Below the pieces are notes generated by a model. It searched no databases. It saw only the letters and a list, made by a program, of their open reading frames with translations, and had not been told where the DNA came from. Below are positions 16,650 through 24,515 of a stretch of DNA of 34,197 bases, one piece after another. The stretch spans positions 1-34,197 of the forward strand of contig JAJKHX010000114.1 of the NCBI GenBank assembly GCA_021154785.1. Reading direction: 5' to 3'. Positions within the stretch are counted from its first letter, which is position 1. Each line of letters begins with the position of its first letter. The DNA is from Nocardiopsis sp. (GTDB lineage Bacteria > Actinomycetota > Actinomycetes > Streptosporangiales > Streptosporangiaceae). The translations under genes and the position numbers were made by a program.

Positions 16650-17048
16650 GTGCGGATCGGTGAGCTGTCCGCCCGGACGGGCGTCCCCGCCCGGCTGCTG
16701 CGCTACTACGAAGAGCAGGACCTGCTGCACCCCGAGCGGGACGCCAGCGGGTACCGCAGCTACGGCGAGGCCGACGCCGGCCGCGTCGAGCAGATCCGGG
16801 GGCTGCTCGACGCCGGCCTCACCACCGAGATCATCCGCCAGCTCCTGCCGTTCCTCGGCGGCGGCATCCACCTGCCCGCGCCGTGCCTGACTGCGGACAT
16901 GGCGCAGCTGCTGGAACTACAGGCCAGCCGGCTCGGGCGGCGCATCGACTGCCTGAGCCGCAACCGGGACGCCCTGCTGGGCTACCTGGCCGCCATCCGC
17001 GGGCCGCTACAGGACCGCTTCGGCGAGCAGGGTGACCTGGTCGGGTGA
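16650..17048 (+). CDS. MerR-family transcriptional regulator
   Basis: The 132-aa protein starts at GTG 16650 (TGGGAG upstream) with the MerR winged helix: RIGELSARTGVPARLLRYYEEQDLL and then SGYRSYGEADAGRVEQI. A short coiled dimerisation helix follows (LLELQASRLGRRIDCLSRNRDALL). It has no obvious effector domain and no metal-binding Cys pattern beyond one Cys in HLPAPCLTADM, so it is more like small drug- or stress-sensing MerR proteins. It probably regulates the divergent MFS gene. Its 3' end overlaps the convergent LLM gene by 42 nt. Confidence 0.9.
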   Translation: MRIGELSARTGVPARLLRYYEEQDLLHPERDASGYRSYGEADAGRVEQIRGLLDAGLTTEIIRQLLPFLGGGIHLPAPCLTADMAQLLELQASRLGRRIDCLSRNRDALLGYLAAIRGPLQDRFGEQGDLVG

Positions 17049-17870
17049 GGCGGTGGCCGGGACGAAGATGAGCTCGTCGCAGCCGGCCGCCTCGAACGCG
17101 GCGGCGTAGCCCTGGGCCATCTCGGTGCTGACGGCGGCGCCCGCCGCGATCTGCCGGGCGACGTCGCCCAGCCAGTTGTAGTAGTGCAGCAGGTAGTTGT
17201 CCGCGTGGCCGCGGGCCTCGGGTCCCAGCGCGAAGTAGGCCAGCGAGAGCTTGCGCGGCCTGCCCGGGCGGCCCGCCTCGGCCCAGGCCCGGTCGACCTG
17301 CGCCCCGGCCTGGGCGAACATGTCCGGGGTGCCGCCGCCCATGATCCAGCCGTCACCGAGCAGGGCCACCCGGCGGAAACTCGCCTCGGCGTTGCCGCCG
17401 AGGATGAGCTCGGGGCCGCCGCGCCGTACCGGCTCGGGCCCGATCGCCCCGGCGTAGCCGTAGTGCTCGCCGGACCAGATCCGCTTCATCTCGGCCAGCT
17501 GCTGGTCCAGCCGGCGCCCCTTGCCCTCGGTCGGCAGCGCGCTGGCCGCGTAGTCGTCGTCACGGCCGCCCAGGCCCAGGCCGAGCACCAGGCGCCCCCC
17601 GGAGAGCCGGTCGAGCGAGGCGGCCTGCTTGGCGAACAGCGCCGTGTTGGCGTACAGGGGCGCCAGCAGCACGCTGGTGGTCAGCCGGATCCGGCTGGTG
17701 ACCGCGGCCGCGGCCGACAGCGCGATCAGCTCCTCGTAGTTCGGGTAGACCAGGCGCCCGATCGTCCCCAGCGTGCTGAAGCCGGCCTGCTCGGCGTCCC
17801 TGGCCCAGTCGACGAGCCTGCGGCCGTCGACGCCCGGCACGGTGTTGGGCAGGCCGATTCCGATGTCCAT
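17007..17870 (-). CDS. LLM-class flavin/F420-dependent oxidoreductase
   Basis: The 287-aa luciferase-like monooxygenase fold (TIM barrel) begins MDIGIGLPNTVPG. It has conserved RIRLTTSVLLAPLYAN, LSGGRLVLGLGLGGRDDDY and GPELILGGNAEASFRRVALLGDGW. Actinomycete members often use F420 or FMNH2. Substrate cannot be read from the sequence. ATG 17870 is used. The last 42 nt overlap the end of the MerR gene on the other strand, and the anchored hypothetical gene ends 20 nt upstream on the same strand, so the two could be co-transcribed. Confidence 0.88.
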   Translation of the reverse strand: MDIGIGLPNTVPGVDGRRLVDWARDAEQAGFSTLGTIGRLVYPNYEELIALSAAAAVTSRIRLTTSVLLAPLYANTALFAKQAASLDRLSGGRLVLGLGLGGRDDDYAASALPTEGKGRRLDQQLAEMKRIWSGEHYGYAGAIGPEPVRRGGPELILGGNAEASFRRVALLGDGWIMGGGTPDMFAQAGAQVDRAWAEAGRPGRPRKLSLAYFALGPEARGHADNYLLHYYNWLGDVARQIAAGAAVSTEMAQGYAAAFEAAGCDELIFVPATASPDQVTLLAEAVL

Positions 17871-17890
17871 GGTTCATCCAACCACAGGTG

Positions 17891-18652
17891 CTAGGAGCCG
17901 CCCGCGGGCCGGCGGCTGACCGCCAGCCGCGAGAACCCGGAGGTGGCGTCGATGTCGTACCGCGCGGTGGCGCCCGCCCAGCCGGGCGACGTCACCACCG
18001 TGCCGCCCGCCAGCCCGGTCAGGTGCTGGCCGTCGAGCGAGACGAAGGCCGCGCCGCCGTCCGCCGTCACCCGGGCCGGCACGCCGGGCGGGAGGCTGAG
18101 CAGGAACTGGCTCACCCCGCCGGCCAGCAGCAGCGGCACGGTCCCGGCCGGCCGGGGCAGGCTCATGTCCAGGGTGCCCGAGCCCGCCATGACGGCGATC
18201 CCGGCCACCTTGCCGCCGCGCAGGTCGGCCTTCGTGAGCTGGGTACCGCCGGCCAGGTCCAGGCTCCACGTGACGGCCGGGCTGAGGACCACCTTCACCG
18301 CGTAGCCGGAGCCCGGGCCCGGGGACCCCGGCCCGCCGGGGGCCGTGCCGTCCAGCGACAGCACGATCAGGCGGGAGCCGGACAGCACCGGCCGGACCGG
18401 GGCCCCGTCCGGCACCGAGACGCGGAGCAGGGGCCCGCCGGGCCTGCCCACCGTGATGTCGAGGACCGCGGTCCCCGACGTGACCTTGAGCTCGGCGCGG
18501 GTCAGCCCGCCCCGGGACATGACGGCGACATGCCGCGAGCCGGCTCCGCCGAGGGCCAGGGCGGTGCCGGCCGCGCCCGCGGCGACGGCGATCGCGGCCG
18601 CGAGCACCATGATCAGCCGCGGCCGGGTGAGCCAGCCTGGCATACCACGCAC
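17891..18652 (-). CDS. membrane-anchored hypothetical protein, beta-rich exterior
   Basis: This 253-aa protein starts at GTG 18652, placed by the GGTGGGG just upstream; ATG 18643 is an alternative. A short basic N-terminus and a transmembrane helix (about 13-35, LIMVLAAAIAVAAGAAGTALAL) anchor it. The rest is outside and beta-rich with repeating polar/hydrophobic alternation (LDITVGRPGG, GKVAGIAVMAGSGTLDMSL). It recalls DUF4097-type beta-solenoid domains by pattern only. No catalytic motif is visible. Confidence 0.7.
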   Translation of the reverse strand: MRGMPGWLTRPRLIMVLAAAIAVAAGAAGTALALGGAGSRHVAVMSRGGLTRAELKVTSGTAVLDITVGRPGGPLLRVSVPDGAPVRPVLSGSRLIVLSLDGTAPGGPGSPGPGSGYAVKVVLSPAVTWSLDLAGGTQLTKADLRGGKVAGIAVMAGSGTLDMSLPRPAGTVPLLLAGGVSQFLLSLPPGVPARVTADGGAAFVSLDGQHLTGLAGGTVVTSPGWAGATARYDIDATSGFSRLAVSRRPAGGS

Positions 18653-18715
18653 GGCCCCACCCTAGGCCGTCCCGCGCGGCGGCCGGGGGAACCAAAGGAC
18701 GGCGTCAGGGAATCG

Positions 18716-19978
18716 TCACCGGGTCCCGCGGGCCATGCCGATCAGCCGGCCGAGCACGGCCGGGCCGTCAGCCCGCAGGCCGTTGTGCTCGTACTCGCTG
18801 GTCACCCAGGTTTGCAGGCCGCGGATGGCGCGGGCCGTCTGCATCGAGAACTCGCGGTCCACGTACATGTCGTCGTAGTAGACCGCGGCGGCCGCCGGCA
18901 CCTCGCTGGCCGCGAGGCGCGACGGGTCGTACAAGGGCGGCCAGCCGTCCCGTTCGGCCAGCAGTTCGGCCGCCCGCCGGAACGGGCGCAGCACCGGGTC
19001 ACGGTCGATCATCCACGGGTAGATCATCTCCCCGGTGAAGTACAGCGGGCTGGCGTCCGGGGCGAACTCCGGGTACTCCGCCCGGATCCGCTGCGCGGAC
19101 CACCGGGTGGCCTGTCCCTGCGCGTACGCCGCCTCGTGCAGCAGCGCGTACAGCGGCCCGGTCGCGAAGCTGATCTGCTCCATCATCGCGTACAGGAACG
19201 CGTCGGACAGTTCGCCCCCGGCGAACGGGTCCTCGAGCAGGTAGTGCAGCGCGTGGCTGCCGCCGCTGGTGCCGAGCATCATCCCGGCCGACTGGAACGC
19301 CTCCACCGGCAGCAGGCTGCCGTCCGGCAGCCGCACCTCGCCGCCGGCCAGGTGCTCCGCGACCCGCCGGGCCTGGTCCGCGTCCTGCGGGTACCGCTCG
19401 TAGTGGGCGGCGTTCTTGGCCGCCACCGTCCGGTAGGTCTGCCGGTAGACGTCGTCAGCGGTCGCGGTGAGCCCGGGCAGGCCGCCGGTGATGAACGCCT
19501 CCCGGATGCCGTGCGGCGCGAACGACAGGTAGGTGACGGTGCACATGCCGCCGAAGCTCTGGCCGAGCACGCTCCACGGCTCGTCGGTGAGCTGGCGCCT
19601 GATCAGCTCGGCGTCGAGCACGATGGCATCGGCGCGGAAGTGCGCCAGGCGGCCGGCCTGAGCCTGCGGATCCAGCCCGGCCAGGGTCTTGCGGTTCACC
19701 GGGGAGGAGCGGCCGGTGCCGCGCTGGTCGAGCAGCAGCACCCGGTAGTCCTCCAGGGCCCGGTCCAGCCAGCCCTCCCGGCCCTCCGGGCGCTGCGCCC
19801 CGAACCCGGGCCCGCCCTGCAGGAACAGCAGCCAGGGCAGGTCCGCGCCGGCCTGGCCGGCCGCGACAACCTCGCGGGCGAATACCTCGATCTGCTCGCC
19901 GTCCGGCCGGGAATGGTCCAGCGGGACGGCGAATAACCGGTCGGTGAGCACGGTGCCGGGGTGGCGGAAGCTGATCAC
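18716..19978 (-). CDS. proline iminopeptidase-like alpha/beta hydrolase (S33)
   Basis: From GTG 19978 (GGAG immediately upstream) the product is 420 aa. The ORF track extends to 20176, but that part is antisense to the AlkZ-like gene. Motifs fit peptidase family S33 prolyl aminopeptidases: LFLQGGPGFGAQRP, LLDQRGTGRSSPV, nucleophile elbow LGQSFGGMC and C-terminal His region SEYEHNGL. These enzymes release N-terminal proline from peptides. It lacks a signal peptide and so is cytoplasmic. It is divergent from the AlkZ-like gene across 52 nt. Confidence 0.88.
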   Translation of the reverse strand: MISFRHPGTVLTDRLFAVPLDHSRPDGEQIEVFAREVVAAGQAGADLPWLLFLQGGPGFGAQRPEGREGWLDRALEDYRVLLLDQRGTGRSSPVNRKTLAGLDPQAQAGRLAHFRADAIVLDAELIRRQLTDEPWSVLGQSFGGMCTVTYLSFAPHGIREAFITGGLPGLTATADDVYRQTYRTVAAKNAAHYERYPQDADQARRVAEHLAGGEVRLPDGSLLPVEAFQSAGMMLGTSGGSHALHYLLEDPFAGGELSDAFLYAMMEQISFATGPLYALLHEAAYAQGQATRWSAQRIRAEYPEFAPDASPLYFTGEMIYPWMIDRDPVLRPFRRAAELLAERDGWPPLYDPSRLAASEVPAAAAVYYDDMYVDREFSMQTARAIRGLQTWVTSEYEHNGLRADGPAVLGRLIGMARGTR

Positions 19979-20030
19979 GCTCCGACCGTACCTGCCCGCT
20001 CCGGGGCCGCCCGTGAGTAGGGTCGTCGTC

Positions 20031-21224
20031 ATGGGAAGCGGTATCCGGCCTGTCAGCGTAGCCGAGCGGCGGGCGCGGCTGGCGGCCCGGCACCACCTGG
20101 CCCCCGCGTCCAGGGGCGCGGCGTCGCCGGCCGGGGTGGCCGGCGCCGTGGCGGACATCATCGCGCTGCACGGCACCGACCCGGCTTCGGTCTACCTGGC
20201 CGCGCGGGCCCGGACCGGGGCCGCCCGGGCGGACATCGAGAGCGCGCTGTACGACCAGGGCACGCTGGTGCGGATGCTCGGCATGCGGCGGACGGTGTTC
20301 GTCGTCCCGGCCGCCCTGATGCCGGTGATCCAGGCCGCCTGCACCGACCAGATCGCCGCGCGGATGCGGCGTGACCTGGGCAGGCGGGTCCAGGAGTCGG
20401 CGATCGCCGCGGACGGCGCCGCGTGGCTCGACGAGGCGGGCGCGGCCGTGGTGGCGGCGCTGGCCGCCCGCGGCAGCGCCACCGGCGCTGAGCTGTCCCG
20501 GGACGAGCCGCGGCTGCGCGCCCAGATCGTCTACCCCGCCGCCGCGGGCAAGAGCTACGGCGGCCCGGTGAACGTCACCAGCCAGCTCCTGACGCTGCTG
20601 GCGGCCGAGGGCCTGATCGTGCGCGGCCGGCCGCGGGGCGGCTGGACCTCCAGCCAGTTCACCTGGTCCGCCGCGCCGGATCAGCCCAAGCCGGACGCCG
20701 CCGCCGCCCGGGCCGAGCTGGCCCGCCGCTGGCTGCTGGCCTTCGGCCCGGCCGCCCCGGCCGACCTGCAGTGGTGGGCCGGCTGGACGGCGACGCAGGC
20801 CAGGCAGGCGCTGAGCCAGCTCGAGCTGGCCGAGGTGGACCTGGACGGGACGGCCGGGGTGATGCTGGCCGCCGACCAGGACGCACCCCCGGCGGAACCG
20901 TGGGCCGGGCTCCTGCCCGCCCTCGACCCGGCCGCGATGGGCTGGCGCGAGCGCGGCTGGTACCTCGGAGGGCACGCGGCCGCGCTGTTCGACCGGTCCG
21001 GGAACATCGGCCCGACCGTGTGGTGGGACGGCCGGATCGTGGGCGGCTGGGCGCACCGCCCGGACGGCGAGATCGCCGTCCGGCTGCTCGAAGATCCCGG
21101 CGCCGAGGCCGCGGCGGCCATTAACGCCGAGGCCGGGCGGCTGCGGGAGTGGATCGGCGAGGACACCAAGATCCGGATCACCCCCCGGTTCCGCACCCCG
21201 CTCGAACGCGAGCTGGCCGGCTAG
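20031..21224 (+). CDS. winged-helix DNA-binding protein, AlkZ/HTH_42 family
   Basis: The 397-aa product starts at ATG 20031 (AGTAGGG upstream). It matches the winged-helix (HTH_42, YcaQ/AlkZ) family, whose characterised members are DNA glycosylases that remove alkylated or crosslinked bases. Family features are RARLAARHHLAPA at the N-terminus, IIALHGTDPASVYLAARAR, and the central segment FGPAAPADLQWWAGWT, corresponding to the region that holds the QxQ/QxD catalytic motif in AlkZ. In this protein it reads LQWWAGW, so glycosylase activity is uncertain. Many such paralogues sit in natural-product clusters; no such cluster is visible nearby. The metG frame overlaps its 3' end by 47 nt antisense. 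Confidence 0.83.
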   Translation: MGSGIRPVSVAERRARLAARHHLAPASRGAASPAGVAGAVADIIALHGTDPASVYLAARARTGAARADIESALYDQGTLVRMLGMRRTVFVVPAALMPVIQAACTDQIAARMRRDLGRRVQESAIAADGAAWLDEAGAAVVAALAARGSATGAELSRDEPRLRAQIVYPAAAGKSYGGPVNVTSQLLTLLAAEGLIVRGRPRGGWTSSQFTWSAAPDQPKPDAAAARAELARRWLLAFGPAAPADLQWWAGWTATQARQALSQLELAEVDLDGTAGVMLAADQDAPPAEPWAGLLPALDPAAMGWRERGWYLGGHAAALFDRSGNIGPTVWWDGRIVGGWAHRPDGEIAVRLLEDPGAEAAAAINAEAGRLREWIGEDTKIRITPRFRTPLERELAG

Positions 21225-23094
21225 GGACGGCCTTTTCCATCACGATTCGGCCTAGCACACATAAAACCCGGGAACGGGGAAGCTTACCGGCATGGTTACT
21301 TTCATTATCGTTTTGATCATCATCGGCCTCATCGCCGGCGCTGTCGCGCGGCTCCTCATCCCCGGCCGCGACCCCATCGGGCTGCTCGGCACCATCCTGC
21401 TGGGCATCGTGGGCTCGTTCGTGGGCGGCTTCCTGCAGAACCTGATCCAGCACCACACGCTGAGCATCCACAGCTTCCACACCGTCGGGATCATCGGGTC
21501 GATCATCGGTGCGCTGATACTCCTCCTCCTCCTCCGCCTGTTCCACGCCGAGCCCGGCCGCCGCCGCTGACAGCCGCCGGAACACCGGGCGCGGGGGCGG
21601 CAGCCGCCCGTCCGCGCCCGGGGTGCACTGCGCGGCGACGCGGGCGGCCAGGTCCGGCAGGAACGGCGCCAGCTCCCGGCCCAGCACCGAGCAGGCTCCC
21701 AGCAGCTGCGCGAGCACCGCGTCGGGCTGTTCAACCCCCTCCCGCCCGGCCCGGGCCAGTTCCCAGGTCCGGGCCCGGTTGACGTAGGCGTTCGCCTCAT
21801 CGACGATCCGCCAGATCGCTGCCGTCGCCCGCCGGAAGTCGAAATCCTCCAGGGCGGCGCCCGCCGCCGCGTTCGCCTCGCGGCACGCCGCGGCCAGGCG
21901 CCCGCCGCCCGGCGCGACGGCCAGTGCGGCGTCCGGCGCGACAGCCGGTGCCGCGGTAACGCCGGGAACCCGGCCGCCGCGGTAACGGCCGATCATGGCG
22001 ACGACCCGGTTGACCAGGTTGCCCAGGCCGTTGGCGAGCTCGTCGTCGGCCCGGGCCACCAGGCGCCCGGCGGTGAAGTCGGCGTCGCCCACCCGCGGTA
22101 CCTCGCGGAGCAGCCACCAGCGCACCGCATCGGCTCCGTACGCGGCGGCCAGCCCGGCGGGCTCCAGCGCGGCCGCCTCCGGTCCGGCCGCGGACTTGCT
22201 GATCTTGCGGCCGCCGGCGGTCAGGTAGTCATGCACGGACAGGGCGGTCGGCAGCGGCTGCCCGGATGACAGCAGCATGGCCGGCCAGTAGACCGCGTGG
22301 AACCGCAGCACGCCCTTGCCGAGCAGGTGAATGCGGTTCCCCGGGCCGGCCCACCACCGCCGGCAGTCCTCCTCGCCGGGACCGAGCGCGGTCACGTAGC
22401 TGCACAGCGCGTCGAACCAGACGTAGATCACCTGCCCGGGGTCGCCGGGCACCGGGATGCCCCAGCCGCCGGCCCGCCCGGCGGGCCGTGACACCGAGAA
22501 ATCCTCCAGGCCGGCGTCGATGAACGCGAGTACCTCGTTCCGCCGCCCGGCTGGCTCGATGCGCAGCTCGCCGGACGTGATCGCCGCGCGCAGCGGGGCG
22601 GCGTAGCGGGACAGCCGGAAGAACCAGTTCTGCTCACTGACCTGCTGCGGCACCGTCCCGTGGTCCCGGCAGCGGCCGTCGCGCAGCTCGGCCGGGGTGT
22701 AGAACTGCTCGCAGCCGGTGCAGTACAGCCCCTCGTACCGCCGGCGGTACAGGTCCCGGGCGCAGGCCCGCCAGAACCGCTCGACGCCGGGCCGGTGCCG
22801 GGGGTCACGGCTGGTCCGGATGAAGTCGTCGACGGTCAGCGACAGCGCGCCGCCGAGGGCGGCGAACGCCCCGGCGTTGCGGTCGACGAACGCGCGCACC
22901 GGAGTCCCGGCGGCCTCGGCGGCCAGCACGTTCTTCAGCGAGTTGTCGTCGGTGCCGGACTGGAACCGGACGTCCTCGCCGCGGGCGCGGCGGTAGCGGG
23001 CCAGCACATCGGCCTGCACGAACTCGAGGGCGTGCCCGATGTGCGGGCGCGCGTTCACGTACGGAATGGTGGTGGTGATGTAGGTCGCGGTCAT
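21178..23094 (-). CDS. metG: methionyl-tRNA synthetase with read-through C-terminus
   Basis: Class I MetRS. From ATG 23094 (GGAGGAGG upstream) it is 638 aa. It has HIGH (18-21), the zinc knuckle YCTGC...GRCRDHG, the VIYVWFDALCSYVTALG region and GRKISKS (KMSKS loop). Normal MetRS sequence stops near residue 508 (RPVFRRL). The remaining 130 residues are acidic and low-complexity (EQAEEEEEYQR) and are exactly the antisense of the GlsB gene and part of the AlkZ-like gene. This suggests a lost stop codon or a sequence error, not a real domain. The zinc-knuckle type and isolated setting raise the chance that this is an accessory MetRS beside a housekeeping copy. A hairpin-rich leader precedes it. 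Confidence 0.9.
   Translation of the reverse strand: MTATYITTTIPYVNARPHIGHALEFVQADVLARYRRARGEDVRFQSGTDDNSLKNVLAAEAAGTPVRAFVDRNAGAFAALGGALSLTVDDFIRTSRDPRHRPGVERFWRACARDLYRRRYEGLYCTGCEQFYTPAELRDGRCRDHGTVPQQVSEQNWFFRLSRYAAPLRAAITSGELRIEPAGRRNEVLAFIDAGLEDFSVSRPAGRAGGWGIPVPGDPGQVIYVWFDALCSYVTALGPGEEDCRRWWAGPGNRIHLLGKGVLRFHAVYWPAMLLSSGQPLPTALSVHDYLTAGGRKISKSAAGPEAAALEPAGLAAAYGADAVRWWLLREVPRVGDADFTAGRLVARADDELANGLGNLVNRVVAMIGRYRGGRVPGVTAAPAVAPDAALAVAPGGGRLAAACREANAAAGAALEDFDFRRATAAIWRIVDEANAYVNRARTWELARAGREGVEQPDAVLAQLLGACSVLGRELAPFLPDLAARVAAQCTPGADGRLPPPRPVFRRLSAAAAGLGVEQAEEEEEYQRTDDRPDDPDGVEAVDAQRVVLDQVLQEAAHERAHDAQQDGAEQPDGVAAGDEEPRDSAGDEADDDQNDNESNHAGKLPRSRVLCVLGRIVMEKAVPSRPARVRAGCGTGG
21292..21570 (+). 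CDS. GlsB/YeaQ/YmgE-family stress-response membrane protein
   Basis: The 92-aa integral membrane protein belongs to the transglycosylase-associated (GlsB/YeaQ/YmgE) family. The opening MVTFIIVLIIIGLIAGAVARLLIPGRDPIG and TILLGIVGSFVGGFL are diagnostic, and a third hydrophobic helix (GIIGSIIGALILLLLLRLF) follows. ATG 21292 has GGGGAAG upstream. The gene is completely embedded antisense in the extended metG frame. It is short, single-gene and probably stress-induced, judged by the family only. Confidence 0.9.
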   Translation: MVTFIIVLIIIGLIAGAVARLLIPGRDPIGLLGTILLGIVGSFVGGFLQNLIQHHTLSIHSFHTVGIIGSIIGALILLLLLRLFHAEPGRRR

Positions 23095-23331
23095 CGCAGC
23101 CTCCTCCCGGGGGCTCCGCCTGTGCCGCACGCACATTGCCGCAAACACGTCGAGGCCCCGTCACAGGGCCTCGGAAACGTCAGTGTCCGGACGTGTCAGC
23201 GGCCCCGCGTGCGGGGCATCATGACCTGTCGTCCGGAAGTGCTCACGAGTTCAAGGATACCGCCCCGGTGCCGGGTGCCGGCCGGGTCACTGGATAGGTT
23301 ATTCACGACATCGATCCGGAACGGAGCTGAG
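23095..23331. promoter_or_regulatory. hairpin-rich metG leader and deaminase promoter region
   Basis: The 237 bp between metG and the divergent deaminase gene contain two strong hairpins. The first is CGAGGCCC with its complement at 23151-23173 (8-bp stem). The second is GCCCCGC-GT-GCGGGGC at 23202-23217 (7-bp stem). A self-complementary GTCCGGAC lies between them. All lie in the 5' leader of metG if transcription starts upstream, which would fit attenuation control. No T-box antiterminator consensus was recognised, so the mechanism is open. Confidence 0.4.
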
Positions 23332-23844
23332 GTGACACCTACCGAGCACGCGCCCGGCCGTCCTGACGGCGTCGCCCCGGAGGACCTCCCGCATCTGCGC
23401 CGCTGCGTCGAACTGGCCGCCGAGGCCGTGGACGCCGGGGATTACCCGTTCGGCTCGGTGCTCGTCGCGGCCGGCGGCCAGGTCCTGGCCGAGGACCGCA
23501 ACCGCGAGAACACCGCGGGCGATGCGACCCGCCATCCGGAATTCGAGCTGGCCCGCTGGGCCGCGGCCAACATGACGGCGGCCGGCCGGTCCGCCGCCAC
23601 CGTGTTCACGTCGGGGGAGCACTGCCCGATGTGCGCGGCCGCGCACGCCTGGACGGGGCTCGGCCGCATCGTCTACGTGAGCTCGTCCGAGCAGCTGACG
23701 GCGTGGCTCGCCGAGCTGGGAGTGCCGCCGTCCCCGGTCCGCGCGCTGGCCATCGGCGAGGTCGCTCCCGGCCTGACGGTCCAGGGCCCGGTCGCCGGCC
23801 TCGACGAGCAGGTCCGCGAGCTGCACCGCCGTTTCCGCGGCTGA
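23332..23844 (+). CDS. nucleoside/nucleobase deaminase (CDA superfamily)
   Basis: From GTG 23332 (GGAG 5 nt upstream) the product is 170 aa; the ORF track extends far upstream into antisense of metG. Zinc site: His68 and catalytic Glu70 (RHPEFEL), Cys98 and Cys101 (GEHCPMC). PFGSVLV and ENTAGDATRHPE fit the guanine-deaminase/TadA-like branch that works on free bases or nucleosides. The substrate is uncertain. It is divergent from metG. Confidence 0.88.
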   Translation: MTPTEHAPGRPDGVAPEDLPHLRRCVELAAEAVDAGDYPFGSVLVAAGGQVLAEDRNRENTAGDATRHPEFELARWAAANMTAAGRSAATVFTSGEHCPMCAAAHAWTGLGRIVYVSSSEQLTAWLAELGVPPSPVRALAIGEVAPGLTVQGPVAGLDEQVRELHRRFRG

Positions 23845-24007
23845 TGCGGGACCGGGTTCCCCGCGGTCATTCCGGCGTCCGCCGGCGTGTCGTTTTGCCT
23901 GGCTGTCGCCTTGGTGGGCATCGTAAGAGCGACGTAACCCGCGATTCTCTCACCGCGCACGACAGTCAGCATGCACACTGGAAGGCGAAAGGGGGGCACC
24001 CCGGAGC

Positions 24008-24493
24008 ATGGGCGAGGGCAGCGTCGTGACCTGGCCGGACGCCGTGGCGGACCCGCCCGGTATGTCGGCTCCGTGGCCGTTGTCGACGTCACTGGTGCTG
24101 GGTGCCCTGCCCGGCGCCACCCCGAGTGCCCGCCTGCACGCCCGGGCCGTACTGACCGAATGGGAGCTCGGCGACCTGGTCGAGGCGGCCGAGCTCATCG
24201 TCAGCGAGCTGGTCACGAACGCCGTCCGGGCCTCGACCGGGCCGGACGGCAGGCCCCGGTACGACGGCGCCTCGATGCCGGTCGTGGTGCTGCGGCTGGC
24301 CAGCGACCGGATCCGGCTGCTGATCGAGGTGTGGGACGCCATCCCCGGCGCGCCGGCGGCGGCGCACCCCGGGCCCGACGAAGAGGGCGGCCGGGGCCTG
24401 ATGCTCGTCGAGGCGATGTGCGACCGCTGGCACTGGCAGGCCGTCCCGGGCTGGGCCGGCAAGGTCGTCTGGGCCGAGCTGCACAGCGATTAG
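24008..24493 (+). CDS. RsbW-like ATP-binding regulatory protein (HATPase_c)
   Basis: This 161-aa single-domain GHKL ATPase is of the anti-sigma/RsbW-like type common in actinomycetes. The N-box is AELIVSELVTNAVRAS (Asn71), the G1 Asp is Asp110 in EVWDAIPG, and the G2 box is GGRGLMLV (127-134). There is no sensor or HisKA domain, so it is not a full kinase. These proteins often bind and phosphorylate an anti-sigma antagonist. ATG 24008 has CCGGAG upstream; ATG 24062 is possible. No sigma factor or antagonist gene is adjacent. Confidence 0.87.
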   Translation: MGEGSVVTWPDAVADPPGMSAPWPLSTSLVLGALPGATPSARLHARAVLTEWELGDLVEAAELIVSELVTNAVRASTGPDGRPRYDGASMPVVVLRLASDRIRLLIEVWDAIPGAPAAAHPGPDEEGGRGLMLVEAMCDRWHWQAVPGWAGKVVWAELHSD

Positions 24494-24515
24494 CCCCGCC
24501 GGCGGGTAGCCTCCG

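Noticed and set aside
17888-19936. 682-aa plus-strand ORF across the anchored hypothetical and peptidase genes
   Set aside because: Antisense shadow with biased composition; both minus-strand genes have family or topology support.
21178-21570. MetRS C-terminal acidic tail as a genuine new domain
   Set aside because: The composition is what the antisense of a membrane-protein gene gives (ATC/CTC reversed to GAT/GAG), and homology ends exactly at the GlsB stop. Kept only as a finding about a lost stop.
23240-23270. tRNA-like GTTCAAGGAT motif
   Set aside because: No acceptor or anticodon stem could be formed around it.
23095-23331. T-box riboswitch upstream of metG
   Set aside because: Hairpins exist, but no AGGGTGGNACCGCG-like antiterminator or specifier loop was found.
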